Source: Hyphomicrobiales bacterium (GTDB taxonomy: Bacteria; Pseudomonadota; Alphaproteobacteria; Rhizobiales; Kaistiaceae). Taken from it: a stretch of 10,678 nt of DNA. The DNA is taken from positions 1-10,678 of the forward strand of contig JAFKJZ010000106.1 in assembly GCA_017305815.1 (NCBI GenBank), read 5' to 3'. Shown here piece by piece: positions 1 to 6,577 of this stretch (position 1 is the stretch's first letter; each line of letters starts with the position of its first letter). The position numbers and the translations under genes were made by a program. Below the pieces are notes generated by a model that saw nothing but the letters and a program-made list of their open reading frames with translations, ran no database searches and was not told where the DNA came from.

Positions 1-28
1 AGCCGACGGAACCCACCGGGATGTTGCG

Positions 29-1060
29 ATGGCCGAGGAAGACGCCCGGCAGCGTTTCGAGGGCTTCCGGGCAGCGCAGAAGCGCGCCGACGGCTATCGC
101 GGCTCCATGGTCTTCTCCGAGACAGCCGGCACGGACTATCTGCTGCGCAGCTATTACGATCCGAAGACGGGGCTCCGGCGGCAGAAGTCGCTGGGCCGGC
201 GCAGCGCCGAGACCGAGGCGATCAAGGCTGCCTTCGATGCCGGCCGCGACGAGGCCGAGGCGGATCTCGCTGCCGCCCGCGCCGCGATCGAGCGGCAGGC
301 CGCCATCAACCGTGCCCTCGGCCTTGGCCGGGTGCCGGATCCGGGCGCCCGCATCCTGCGCGCCCTCGACGCGGCCGGCGTGCTCGGCCATGGCCTGCGG
401 GTGGTCGGGACCAATGCGCTCTTCGCCTATGAAGCGGCGGCCGGTATCCGCTTCCCCGTCGAGGTGACGACGACGGAAGACATCGACATCCTGTTCGATG
501 CCCGCGCCCGCCTCGCCTTTTCGGTCGAGGAGGACCAGGATGGCCGCAGCCTGCTGGCGCTGCTTCGCAAGGTGGATCGTTCGTTCGCCCGCACCAGCGC
601 GGCATTTCGCGCCCGCAACCGCGACGGCTATCTGGTCGACCTGATCCGGCCGATGCGCGAGCCGCCCTGGAAGACGGAGCCCGCCTCGCTGGCCGAGCAT
701 GGCGGCGCGCCGGACGCGGACGACCTCGCCGCCGTGAGCGTGGAAGGGCTCAACTGGCAGGAGAACGCCCCGCCCTTCGAGGCCATGGCGATCGACCAGC
801 GCGGCTATCCGACCCGGATCGTCGCCAGCGACCCACGCGCCTTCGCGGTCCACAAGCTCTGGCTGTCGGCGCGGCTGGATCGCGCCGCCGAACAGCGGGC
901 CCGCGACCTGGCGCAGGCGCGCGCCGTCGGCCAGCTTGTGGCGAGCCATATGCCCCATCTTCCCTTCGATCCCAAGGCGCTGAAGAACTTTCCGCGTCCG
1001 CTGGTCGAGGCGGCGATGATGCTGTTCGCCGCGGAGCCGGAAGCGGGTTTTAGCTGGTAG
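29..1060 (+). CDS. Nucleotidyltransferase-fold protein, GSU2403 type (NTP_transf_8-like)
   Basis: Predicted protein of at least 343 aa resembling the GSU2403-type nucleotidyltransferase-fold family, whose members have no settled substrate. Visible features are an N-terminal region with YRGSMVF and YLLRSYYD (about 23-44), the conserved stretch QKSLGRRSAETEAIKAAF (52-69), an alpha-helical arm with INRALGLGRVP (93-103), then the likely active site: VVGTNALFAYE (125-135) followed by TTEDIDIL (148-155). G127-T128 and D151/D153 would correspond to the G[GS]...DxD pattern of polymerase-beta-like transferases, with Thr in place of the usual Ser. The frame is open to base 2 and there is no convincing Shine-Dalgarno before the ATG at 29, so the true start may lie left of the window. 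It ends tail to tail with the methyltransferase, overlapping it by 11 bp. Family call from memory of conserved motifs; function unknown. Confidence 0.75.
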   Translation: MAEEDARQRFEGFRAAQKRADGYRGSMVFSETAGTDYLLRSYYDPKTGLRRQKSLGRRSAETEAIKAAFDAGRDEAEADLAAARAAIERQAAINRALGLGRVPDPGARILRALDAAGVLGHGLRVVGTNALFAYEAAAGIRFPVEVTTTEDIDILFDARARLAFSVEEDQDGRSLLALLRKVDRSFARTSAAFRARNRDGYLVDLIRPMREPPWKTEPASLAEHGGAPDADDLAAVSVEGLNWQENAPPFEAMAIDQRGYPTRIVASDPRAFAVHKLWLSARLDRAAEQRARDLAQARAVGQLVASHMPHLPFDPKALKNFPRPLVEAAMMLFAAEPEAGFSW

Positions 1061-1907
1061 CGCCCGGCTCCAGCCGCGACAGGCACCAGCCTTCGCCATG
1101 CAGCCAGCAGGTCTGGTCCTCGTCGTGGCGGTCGCGGCGGAGCGAGCGGACGGCGGCGCCGCGATCGCGCATCAGCGCCCCGGCGAGCGGATGGTCGAAC
1201 CGTCCGTCGCGCGCGCCGACGAAGGGAATGAAGGCGGCGCTGCTCAGGAACTCGGCCGCATATCCGTCGGTGGCGCGGCGCGTGACCAGGAGCATGCCGC
1301 CCGGACCATAGGTCGACGTCATCGGAAACAGGAGCTGGCCGCCCGGCTTCAGCGCGTCGAGCCAGAGCGCGAGCGGATGGGTGGCGCCGGCGCTGGCGAC
1401 GATGCAATCCGCGTCCGGCAGGGCCATGTGGGCGCCGTCGCCCTCGACGACGCGCGCCTGCGGCCAGGGCTGCAGCGCGATGCGCGCCCGCTCCGCCAGC
1501 CCCGGCTCGATCTCGACGGCCAGGATCGTCGCCTCCGGCCCGGCGAGTTCGGCCAGGATCGCCGTGTAGTAGCCGGTGCCGCAGCCGAGATGGACGATCG
1601 ACGCGCCGGGCGGAATCGCCAGCCGGTCGAACACCAGCGCCCAGAGGCTGGGCTGGCCGTTGTTGATGCCGCGCTCGCGGTCGAGCGTCACCAGCACGTC
1701 CTGATAGAGCGCCGCCGGATCGCGGATCGTCCCCGACCAGAAGTCGACCAGCGCGGCCGGATCCTTGATCCGCCAGGGCGGCGGACCGACGAAGCGCTCG
1801 CGCGGCACGCGGGCAAAGGCCGCGACCAGCGGCTCCGAGCGGAGGCTCGCCCGGTTGCGCAGTTCCTCGGCATAGGCCCGCCTGGCGGCTGCGATGCGGT
1901 CCGTCAT
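1050..1907 (-). CDS. PCMT-like class I SAM-dependent methyltransferase
   Basis: 285-aa Rossmann-fold methyltransferase resembling protein-L-isoaspartate O-methyltransferases and their relatives. SAM-binding motif I is IVHLGCGTGYYTAIL (about 104-118), followed by an acidic strand end AVEIEP and a post-motif segment VVEGDG. The PCMT resemblance rests on the N-terminal part (VPRERFVGPP, about 34-43) and the substrate-side segment YQDVLVTLDRERGINNGQPS (68-87), which sits where PCMTs carry their YxD...IS.P region. The C-terminal part, about residues 210-285, is divergent, so the substrate need not be isoaspartate. I chose the ATG at 1907 because GGAG lies 7 bases upstream of it; the frame stays open to an ATG at 1967 but without a ribosome site. 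The stop is TAA and overlaps the end of the convergent gene. It is transcribed away from the hydrolase gene. Confidence 0.82.
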   Translation of the reverse strand: MTDRIAAARRAYAEELRNRASLRSEPLVAAFARVPRERFVGPPPWRIKDPAALVDFWSGTIRDPAALYQDVLVTLDRERGINNGQPSLWALVFDRLAIPPGASIVHLGCGTGYYTAILAELAGPEATILAVEIEPGLAERARIALQPWPQARVVEGDGAHMALPDADCIVASAGATHPLALWLDALKPGGQLLFPMTSTYGPGGMLLVTRRATDGYAAEFLSSAAFIPFVGARDGRFDHPLAGALMRDRGAAVRSLRRDRHDEDQTCWLHGEGWCLSRLEPGATS

Positions 1908-1971
1908 GGCTCTGCTCCGATTGCCCATCGTCGCGCCAACGTCGTTTCCAGTCAAAGGCCGGCGCAAAGCT

Positions 1972-2005
1972 CGCCGTTCGCTGCGGCATGCCGCAGCGAA
2001 CGGCG
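1972..2005. repeat. Perfect 34-bp palindrome
   Basis: Arms of 17 bases (CGCCGTTCGCTGCGGCA and its exact reverse complement) meet at 1988/1989 with no loop. The next outer pair (1971/2006) does not match. It lies between two divergent genes, so a terminator role is unlikely; no T run follows on either strand. It could be a protein-binding operator or a cruciform-prone repeat. No second copy is visible in this window. Confidence 0.85.
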
Positions 2006-2039
2006 CCGGATGGCCAGCAAGGCCGCGCAGCCGCCTCGT

Positions 2040-2073
2040 ATTGCCCGCGAGGCTCCAATGTCTCGCGGGCGAT
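2040..2073. repeat. Stem-loop upstream of hydrolase gene
   Basis: The 9-base arms GCCCGCGAG (2043-2051) and CTCGCGGGC (2062-2070) pair perfectly around a 10-base loop. One G-T wobble and two more A-T pairs extend the stem outward to 2040/2073. It sits about 125 bp before the hydrolase start, so it could be in that gene's 5' untranslated RNA or be an operator. No known riboswitch class is recognisable. Confidence 0.55.
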
Positions 2074-2196
2074 GGCGAACGCTGTGCCCGGCTTCGACAC
2101 CCAATATTTACGCGCCAACGCTATGCCGATGCCGCGGCTTGGCGCAGATGCCGGGGCAGCCGCGAGACCGGACAGACATCCGGGAAATGGAACATC

Positions 2197-3342
2197 ATGA
2201 CGAAAGCCGTTCGCACTCTGGCGCTCTGCGCCGTGCTCCTCGCCATCCCGCCCGTCGCCAGCGCCGCGCCGCAGGAAGCAACGTCCGCCGCCGCGAGCGA
2301 TGCCGGCGCGATCGCCGTGCCGTCCGGCGTCAGCTATGAGCTGCTCGGGCGCTGGGATACCGACCGGCTGAACCAGATCCTTACGACCGATTTCCCGAAA
2401 TTCGCCGGCATCGACGTCACCTACACGCCGGCGCGCAACGCGGTGAAGCTCTACCGCGTCACCTATCCCTCCGTCGTGCCCGAGCGCGGCAACAAGCCGA
2501 TCGTCGCCACCGGCCTGCTGGCGATCCCCGATACCGACGCGAAATCGTTCCCGATCCTCTCCTACCAGCATGGCACCGTCTATGGCCGGCAGGAGGTCCC
2601 CTCCTTCCCCGAGCAGTCGACCGAGACGCAGCTCATGCTCGCGCAGTTCGCCGGCCAGGGCTATGTCGTGATGGGCGCCGACTATTTCGGCATGGGCGCT
2701 TCCAAGGAGCCGGAAGGCTACATGGTCAAGGCCAGCCACCAGCAGGCCTGCCACGACATGATCCGCTCCGGCCGCGGGGTGCTCGACAGCATGGGCATCA
2801 CCAGCGACAAGCTCTTCCTCGGCGGTTGGTCGCAGGGCGGCTTCGTCACCATGGCCTGCCTGGAGAAGCTCGAAAGCGCCGGCGTCGCCGTCGATGCCGC
2901 CGCCACGGCCAGCGCCCCGATCGATGGCTTCGCGCTGATGAACGGCTTCCTCAACTTCCCGCGCGAGATCGACGCGAGCTGGGTCAACAGCCTCTTCGTC
3001 CTTTCGGCTTTCTCCTATGAAAACTATTATGGCGTGCCGGGCCTGGCGCGCTCGGTGTTCAACGACGCGTATTATGACGCGGCGCGCCGCGTCTATGAGC
3101 GCCAGCCCTTCGAGGCGTCGGAAATTCCGACCGACCTGCACAAGCTTATCCGCGCCGACTATTTCGACCCGCAATTCTTCGCAGGCTCCGCCTATGGCCG
3201 GATCTTCCGCGAGACGCAGGCCTATCGCTGGGTGATCCAGACGCCGGTGCGCAACTACTATGGCGAGGCGGACGAGGTGATCCCGCCCGGCATCGGCAAG
3301 ATGGCGATGACCTACTGGAAGACCTGGTTCGACGGCAAGTAG
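2197..3342 (+). CDS. Exported alpha/beta hydrolase (lipase/esterase-like)
   Basis: 381-aa protein with a typical Sec signal peptide: basic start, hydrophobic core about 8-20, and cleavage probably after VASA at residue 23. It is therefore likely periplasmic or secreted. The mature part is an alpha/beta hydrolase: SYQHGT (122-127) is the oxyanion-hole HG region, GGWSQGG (209-215) is the nucleophile elbow with Ser212, and YYGEADEVIPP (257-363 region, Asp359) is where the acid residue is expected. The chain ends only 22 residues after Asp359 and holds no His after it, although the triad His of this fold normally follows the acid. Closest general resemblance is to secreted esterases/lipases; substrate not inferable. 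The ATG at 2197 follows a purine-rich GGGAAATGG; the open frame extends to 1894 but the signal peptide fixes the start. A hairpin follows the stop. Confidence 0.82.
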   Translation: MTKAVRTLALCAVLLAIPPVASAAPQEATSAAASDAGAIAVPSGVSYELLGRWDTDRLNQILTTDFPKFAGIDVTYTPARNAVKLYRVTYPSVVPERGNKPIVATGLLAIPDTDAKSFPILSYQHGTVYGRQEVPSFPEQSTETQLMLAQFAGQGYVVMGADYFGMGASKEPEGYMVKASHQQACHDMIRSGRGVLDSMGITSDKLFLGGWSQGGFVTMACLEKLESAGVAVDAAATASAPIDGFALMNGFLNFPREIDASWVNSLFVLSAFSYENYYGVPGLARSVFNDAYYDAARRVYERQPFEASEIPTDLHKLIRADYFDPQFFAGSAYGRIFRETQAYRWVIQTPVRNYYGEADEVIPPGIGKMAMTYWKTWFDGK

Positions 3343-3372
3343 CGGGTCCACGGCTCACGAGGCCGGCGGTGC

Positions 3373-3398
3373 GATCCGGCCATCAGACTGGCCGGATC
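3373..3398 (+). terminator. Candidate terminator after the hydrolase gene
   Basis: The 10-base arms GATCCGGCCA and TGGCCGGATC pair perfectly around a 6-base loop, 30 bp after the hydrolase stop. Only CTTC follows, not a real T run, so intrinsic termination would be weak. The position between convergent genes favours this role. Confidence 0.5.
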
Positions 3399-3411
3399 CT
3401 TCGCCAGGGGA

Positions 3412-3448
3412 AGGCAAGGCAGCACCCGAAATCCGTGCTGCCATGCTT
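3412..3448 (-). terminator. Candidate terminator after the DUF2322-type gene
   Basis: The arms GGCAGCAC (3418-3425) and GTGCTGCC (3435-3442) enclose a 9-base loop. Beyond one A-A mismatch the stem continues for about five more pairs, including one G-T pair, out to 3412/3448. It starts about 10 bp past the minus-strand stop at 3459. No T run is evident, but the stem is strong and could also stop readthrough from the convergent hydrolase gene. Confidence 0.5.
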
Positions 3449-3458
3449 CCATCCCGCA

Positions 3459-3788
3459 TCAGGCGGCGACGAGCGTGATAGCAAGCGGGGCGGCCCCGCC
3501 AAGGATCTCCAGCAGGCGGTCGATATTGGGATGGGCGCCCGGCCGGCTCCTGGCATCGGCCGTATGTTCGGCAAAAACCTCGAGCCCGTGGGCTGCCGCC
3601 TCGGCATGGAGCGCGCCGAAGCTCTGCTGGAGGTATTGATAGACGGCCAGCGAACCCTGCTTGCCCGGCAGGTTTTCGATGGTCGCCACGATCCCCCCCG
3701 CCGGATCGACGAGATCGATGCGGGCAAGACCATCGATCGAGGGCAGCAATCGCAGGTTTTCTTTGAACGAATCCGTCGGCTGGATCAC
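3459..3788 (-). CDS. Small DUF2322-type protein
   Basis: 109-aa soluble protein without signal peptide or membrane segment. Segments recalled as typical of DUF2322 family proteins are FKENLRLLPSIDGLARIDL (8-26), a two-stranded stretch GGIVATIENLPGKQGSLAVY (31-50) and the conserved AEHTADARSRPGAHPNIDRLL (73-93). Its size of about 100 aa fits the family, whose function is unknown. The start is GTG at 3788: AGAGGA lies 7 bases upstream and there is no in-frame ATG nearby. It sits 111 bp downstream of the YajO-like reductase on the same strand, with a small hairpin between, so co-transcription is possible but not certain. Assignment is from motif memory, not a search. Confidence 0.7.
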   Translation of the reverse strand: MIQPTDSFKENLRLLPSIDGLARIDLVDPAGGIVATIENLPGKQGSLAVYQYLQQSFGALHAEAAAHGLEVFAEHTADARSRPGAHPNIDRLLEILGGAAPLAITLVAA

Positions 3789-3876
3789 CGTTAAATCCTC
3801 TGGATGGCGTTGAAATGCGCGGGCAGGTCTAGCAGGTCCCTGCTTTCGGGCGAAGCCGGGGTACGGCGTTGCGCCC

Positions 3877-3892
3877 GGATCGTTGCCGATCC
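3877..3892 (-). terminator. Small hairpin just past the YajO-like gene
   Basis: GGATCG and CGATCC pair around a 4-base loop 7 bp beyond the minus-strand stop at 3900. The stem is short and no T run follows, so it may be a weak terminator or an mRNA-end stabiliser. Confidence 0.28.
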
Positions 3893-3899
3893 TCTGCTC

Positions 3900-4880
3900 T
3901 CACACGAAGCCCGCCACCGAATGGGGGACATAGGCCGCCTCCAGCGCGGCGATCTCGAATTCGTCGAGCCGGACCGACAGCGCCGACGCGGCGTCGTCGA
4001 GATGCTGCATCTTCGTCGCGCCGACGATCGGCGCCGTGATCACCGATTTCGACAGCACCCAGGCGAGCGCGATCTGGGCGCGCGGCAGGTCGCGCTGGGC
4101 CGCGACATGCGCGACCGCCTCCACCACCAGCTTGTCGGCGTCGGCGGTGCGGGAATAGAGGCCCTTGCCGAATTCGTCGGTCTCGGCGCGCGCCGTCTTC
4201 GCATCCCAGTCGCGCGTCAGCCGGCCGCGCGCCAGCGGGCTCCACGGAATGACGCCGATGCCCTCCGAAGCGCAGAGCGGCAGCATCTCGCGCTCCTCCT
4301 CGCGGTAGAGCAGGTTGACGTAGTCCTGCATCGAGACGAAGCGAGCGAGGCCGCGATTTTCCTGCATCGCCAGCATCTTGGCGAATTGCCAGGCATGCAT
4401 GGACGAGGCGCCGATGTAGCGCGCCTTGCCCATCTTCACGACCTCGTCCAGCGCCTCGATCGTTTCCTCGATCGGCGTGCCGTAGTCGAAGCGGTGGATC
4501 TGGTAGAGATCGACGTAGTCGGTGCCGAGGCGGGTCAGGCTGGCGTCGATCTCGTGCAGGATCGCCTTGCGCGACAGGCCGGCGCCATTCGGGCCCGGGC
4601 GCATGCGGCCATGCACCTTGGTGGCGATCACCACCTCCTCGCGCCGGGCGAAATCCTTCAGAGCCTTGCCGACGATCTCCTCGCTGGAGCCGTCGGAATA
4701 GACGTTCGCCGTATCGAAGAAATTGATGCCGAGCTCGAGCGCCTTCTTGATGAAGGGGCGGCTCTCGGCCTCCGGCAGGGTCCAGGCGTGGTTGCCGCGC
4801 GCGGGGTCGCCATAGCTCATGCAGCCAAGGCAGAGGCGGGAAACTTCGAGGCCGGTGCGACCGAGGCGGGTATATTCCAT
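3900..4880 (-). CDS. Aldo/keto reductase, YajO-like
   Basis: 326-aa NAD(P)H-dependent aldo/keto reductase with a (beta/alpha)8 barrel, cytoplasmic. It carries the family tetrad: Asp56 and Tyr61 in FFDTANVYSDGSSEEIVG, Lys88 in VIATKVHG, and His129 in YQIHRFDYGTPIEETIEAL. The start MEYTRLGRTGLEVSRLCLGCM, the segments FVSMQDYVNLLYREEEREMLPLC and VIPWSPLARGRL, and the C-terminus with PHSVAGFV match E. coli YajO closely from memory; YajO is about 324 aa. UniProt-style annotation links YajO to deoxyxylulose phosphate metabolism, but the physiological substrate here is not inferable. The ATG at 4880 has AAGGAG 6 bases upstream; the frame is open to 5105 through repeat DNA and that extension is rejected. 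A YdbC-like reductase lies upstream on the same strand. Confidence 0.92.
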   Translation of the reverse strand: MEYTRLGRTGLEVSRLCLGCMSYGDPARGNHAWTLPEAESRPFIKKALELGINFFDTANVYSDGSSEEIVGKALKDFARREEVVIATKVHGRMRPGPNGAGLSRKAILHEIDASLTRLGTDYVDLYQIHRFDYGTPIEETIEALDEVVKMGKARYIGASSMHAWQFAKMLAMQENRGLARFVSMQDYVNLLYREEEREMLPLCASEGIGVIPWSPLARGRLTRDWDAKTARAETDEFGKGLYSRTADADKLVVEAVAHVAAQRDLPRAQIALAWVLSKSVITAPIVGATKMQHLDDAASALSVRLDEFEIAALEAAYVPHSVAGFV

Positions 4881-5020
4881 GGCGGGCTCCTTCGGCGGCG
4901 ATCCGATCCGGCGCGGAGGGCGCGCCGGCCGTGGATCGTCAAGGCTGCCACTGTGAACCCAAATCCCCCCGGCGCGCCACCGGTGGTTTCGCCCTCGTGG
5001 CATTGAGCCCCACCGAACCA

Positions 5021-5047
5021 TGGATCCCTGCTGTCGCAGGGATGACG
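5021..5047 (-). repeat. Small hairpin repeat, family A, copy 1
   Basis: The 8-base arms ATCCCTGC (5024-5031) and GCAGGGAT (5036-5043) enclose the loop TGTC, flanked by TGG and GACG. Read on the minus strand it matches copy 2 at 5159-5185 at all but about one position. It belongs to the CGTCAT-CCCTGCGAAAGCAGGG-ATCC kind of intergenic repeat common in proteobacteria. Confidence 0.8.
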
Positions 5048-5158
5048 ACGGAGATTGACGATTTCGAGGGAACAAGGGCGCCGACCGAGGATCGAAATCA
5101 GCCACGTCCGCGCCCGGTTCCGAGGGCTTTGCACATCACTGCCCGCAACCAACTCGCC

Positions 5159-5185
5159 GTCATCCCTGCGAAAGCAGGGATCCAT
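5159..5185 (+). repeat. Small hairpin repeat, family A, copy 2
   Basis: ATCCCTGC (5162-5169), loop GAAA, GCAGGGAT (5174-5181), with CGTC before and CCAT after. It is the inverted partner of copy 1 and shares its core with copy 3 at 8589. The GAAA loop would form a stable GNRA tetraloop in RNA. Confidence 0.85.
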
Positions 5186-5243
5186 GCAGCCGCGCCATCG
5201 CGAACCCCGGCACAAGACGACGCAGTCTGTCGCTGCAGCAGGA

Positions 5244-5274
5244 CCGCCGGCCGCGAACGATCCGCGACCGGCGG
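5244..5274 (-). terminator. Possible terminator after the YdbC-like gene
   Basis: CCGCCGG (5244-5250) and CCGGCGG (5268-5274) are inverted copies with a 17-base spacer, 14 bp past the minus-strand stop at 5289. The large loop and lack of a T run make this weak. Confidence 0.2.
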
Positions 5275-5288
5275 GGCGAGGCACAGCC

Positions 5289-6161
5289 TCAGGCCGCGCG
5301 GCGGGCCTCGACGTCGAGGGCGGCGAAGTCCTCGTCGGAAAGCTTGATCGAGGCCGCGGCGGTGTTTTCCTCGAGATGCCTGACGCTGCCCGTGCCCGGA
5401 ATCGGCAGCATCACCTTCGAGCGCTTCAGGAGCCAGGCGAGCGCCACCTGGCCCGGCGTGGCGCCGAGCTTGCCGGCGATCTTGGTCAGCGCCGAGCCCG
5501 GCCGCGCGAGATCGCCGGAGGCGAGCGGCGCCCACGGGATGAAGCCGATATTATTGGCCTCCGCGAAATCGAGCACCGCCTCGCTCTTGCGATCGACGAG
5601 GTTGTACTGGTTCTGCACGGTCGTGACCGGGAAGAACTTCTGCGCCGCCTGGATGTCGGCGACGGAAACTTCCGACAGGCCGACATGGCGGATCAGCCCT
5701 TCGCGACGCATGTCGGCGATGACCTGGAACTGCTCGTCCTTCGGCACGCGCGGATCGATGCGATGCAGCTGCCAGAGATCGATGCGCTCGACCTTCAGCC
5801 GGCGCAGGCTCATCAGCACGCACTGGCGCAGATATTCCGGCCGGCCGACCACCTGCCAGATATTCGGACCATGCCGGGTCAGCGCCCCCTTGGTGGCGAT
5901 GACGAGCCCCTTGTAGGGATGCAGCACCTCGGCGATCAGGTCTTCGCTGACATAGGGCCCGTAGCTGTCGGCCGTATCGATCAGGTCGATGCCGAGTTCC
6001 GGCACGCGCTTCAGCGTCCGCTTCGCCTCGGCGATATCCTTCGGATCGCCCCAGATTCCGTCGCCGGTGATCCGCATGGCGCCGAAGCCGAGCCGGTTGA
6101 CGGTGAGATCGCCGCCGATCTTGAACTGGCCCGAAGCGGCCGCGTTGATGTCGTTTGGCAT
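5289..6161 (-). CDS. Aldo/keto reductase, YdbC-like
   Basis: 290-aa aldo/keto reductase of the barrel-fold NAD(P)H-dependent family, cytoplasmic. The catalytic tetrad is Asp62 and Tyr67 in [21 protein letters not shown], Lys91 in VIATKGAL, and His133 in [12 protein letters not shown]. The cofactor-side end is present: [30 protein letters not shown] and [15 protein letters not shown]. The start region [13 protein letters not shown] and the 286-290 aa length fit the E. coli YdbC group, some of whose members are called pyridoxal reductases; the substrate here is unknown. It is only distantly similar to the neighbouring YajO-like enzyme, so the two are not a recent duplication. The ATG at 6161 has GAAGGA 7 bases upstream. 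A 427-bp spacer separates it from the PhyH gene, so it likely has its own promoter. Confidence 0.9.
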   Translation of the reverse strand: MPNDINAAASGQFKIGGDLTVNRLGFGAMRITGDGIWGDPKDIAEAKRTLKRVPELGIDLIDTADSYGPYVSEDLIAEVLHPYKGLVIATKGALTRHGPNIWQVVGRPEYLRQCVLMSLRRLKVERIDLWQLHRIDPRVPKDEQFQVIADMRREGLIRHVGLSEVSVADIQAAQKFFPVTTVQNQYNLVDRKSEAVLDFAEANNIGFIPWAPLASGDLARPGSALTKIAGKLGATPGQVALAWLLKRSKVMLPIPGTGSVRHLEENTAAASIKLSDEDFAALDVEARRAA

Positions 6162-6383
6162 GGTGTCGTCCTTCGATGAGGAGACCGGACCGGATCACCC
6201 ATCGAGGCATGATCGTCCAGCCGGGACCGAAATCCGCCGCGGGGCCGGGAATGGCTGCAAGCCTGGCAGCGGCGCGACGGATACCCCTGGGAAGGGTCCC
6301 CGAGAGATGGGCGCGCCGGAACCGAAGTTAAGGGGAACGCCGATCACGGACGCGTGAACGGGTGCCGGAGGCAGGAAGCAAGT

Positions 6384-6418
6384 CCCTCCCCCAACCCTCT
6401 CCCGCAAGCGGGCGAGGG
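6384..6418 (+). repeat. Hairpin repeat, family B, copy 1
   Basis: A CCCTCCCCCAACCCT lead is followed by a stem: CCCTCTCCCGC (6395-6405) and GCGGGCGAGGG (6408-6418) pair with one T-C mismatch around an AA loop. CTTTTC follows at once and nine T lie 14 bases further, so on the plus strand this copy has the look of an intrinsic terminator, but no plus-strand gene precedes it. Confidence 0.75.
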
Positions 6419-6541
6419 CTTTTCGGCCGGCGTTTTTTTTTCAACGGCGCGGCGTTCATCTACGAAGGACGCCAGCGAACCAGCAAAGGCGCAGGCGCGC
6501 GGGAAAGGCTCAGTCGATCCGGGAAAGCGCACAGGCGTGCT

Positions 6542-6577
6542 CCCTCTCCCGCGCGCGGGAGAGGGTCGGGGTGAGGG
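6542..6577 (-). repeat. Hairpin repeat, family B, copy 2, possible PhyH terminator
   Basis: The core is a perfect 24-bp palindrome (CCCTCTCCCGCG at 6542-6553 and its complement at 6554-6565), followed by TCGGGGTGAGGG. In reverse complement it matches copy 1 along its whole length apart from a few bases. It begins 12 bp past the PhyH stop, so it may end or stabilise that transcript. Confidence 0.75.

Larger units (their letters stand above)
1908..2196. promoter_or_regulatory. Divergent spacer between methyltransferase and hydrolase genes
   Basis: This 289-bp gene-free stretch must hold the promoters of both divergent genes. It contains a perfect 34-bp palindrome and a second stem-loop, each listed separately. 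I could not pick out convincing -35/-10 pairs. Small open frames crossing it lack ribosome sites and look like chance. Confidence 0.5.
4881..5288. other. Gene-free 408-bp spacer between two reductase genes
   Basis: Both flanking genes are on the minus strand. The stretch holds an inverted pair of hairpin repeats (5021-5047 and 5159-5185), a 10-bp palindrome CCACCGGTGG at 4977-4986, and a possible terminator stem at 5244-5274. Open frames crossing it have no ribosome sites and include repeat-derived peptides such as VIPAKAGIH, so I call no gene. Confidence 0.6.

Noticed and set aside
2197..2265. Lipoprotein signal in the hydrolase
   Set aside because: Cys11 lies in the middle of the hydrophobic core and is preceded by Leu, not Gly, Ala or Ser, so it is not a lipobox. 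An ordinary signal peptidase site after residue 23 fits better.
805..3351. 848-codon open frame on the minus strand
   Set aside because: It crosses the nucleotidyltransferase and hydrolase genes antisense and the methyltransferase gene in another frame. Its protein is Arg/Ala/Gly-rich and low in recognisable motifs, as expected for a shadow frame in GC-rich DNA.
3804..5006. 400-codon open frame on the plus strand
   Set aside because: It is antisense to the YajO-like reductase, which has all catalytic residues and a ribosome site. The translated product shows no domain.
4881..5105. 75-residue N-terminal extension of the YajO-like reductase
   Set aside because: The extension reads through a hairpin repeat and has no ribosome site, while the ATG at 4880 has AAGGAG and aligns with the family start.
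3900..6161. The two reductases as a recent tandem duplication
   Set aside because: They share only the family tetrad and barrel motifs. Their start regions, lengths and loops match different subgroups (YajO-like and YdbC-like).
5055..6179. 374-codon open frame on the plus strand
   Set aside because: Antisense to the YdbC-like reductase, and its start lies in repeat DNA.
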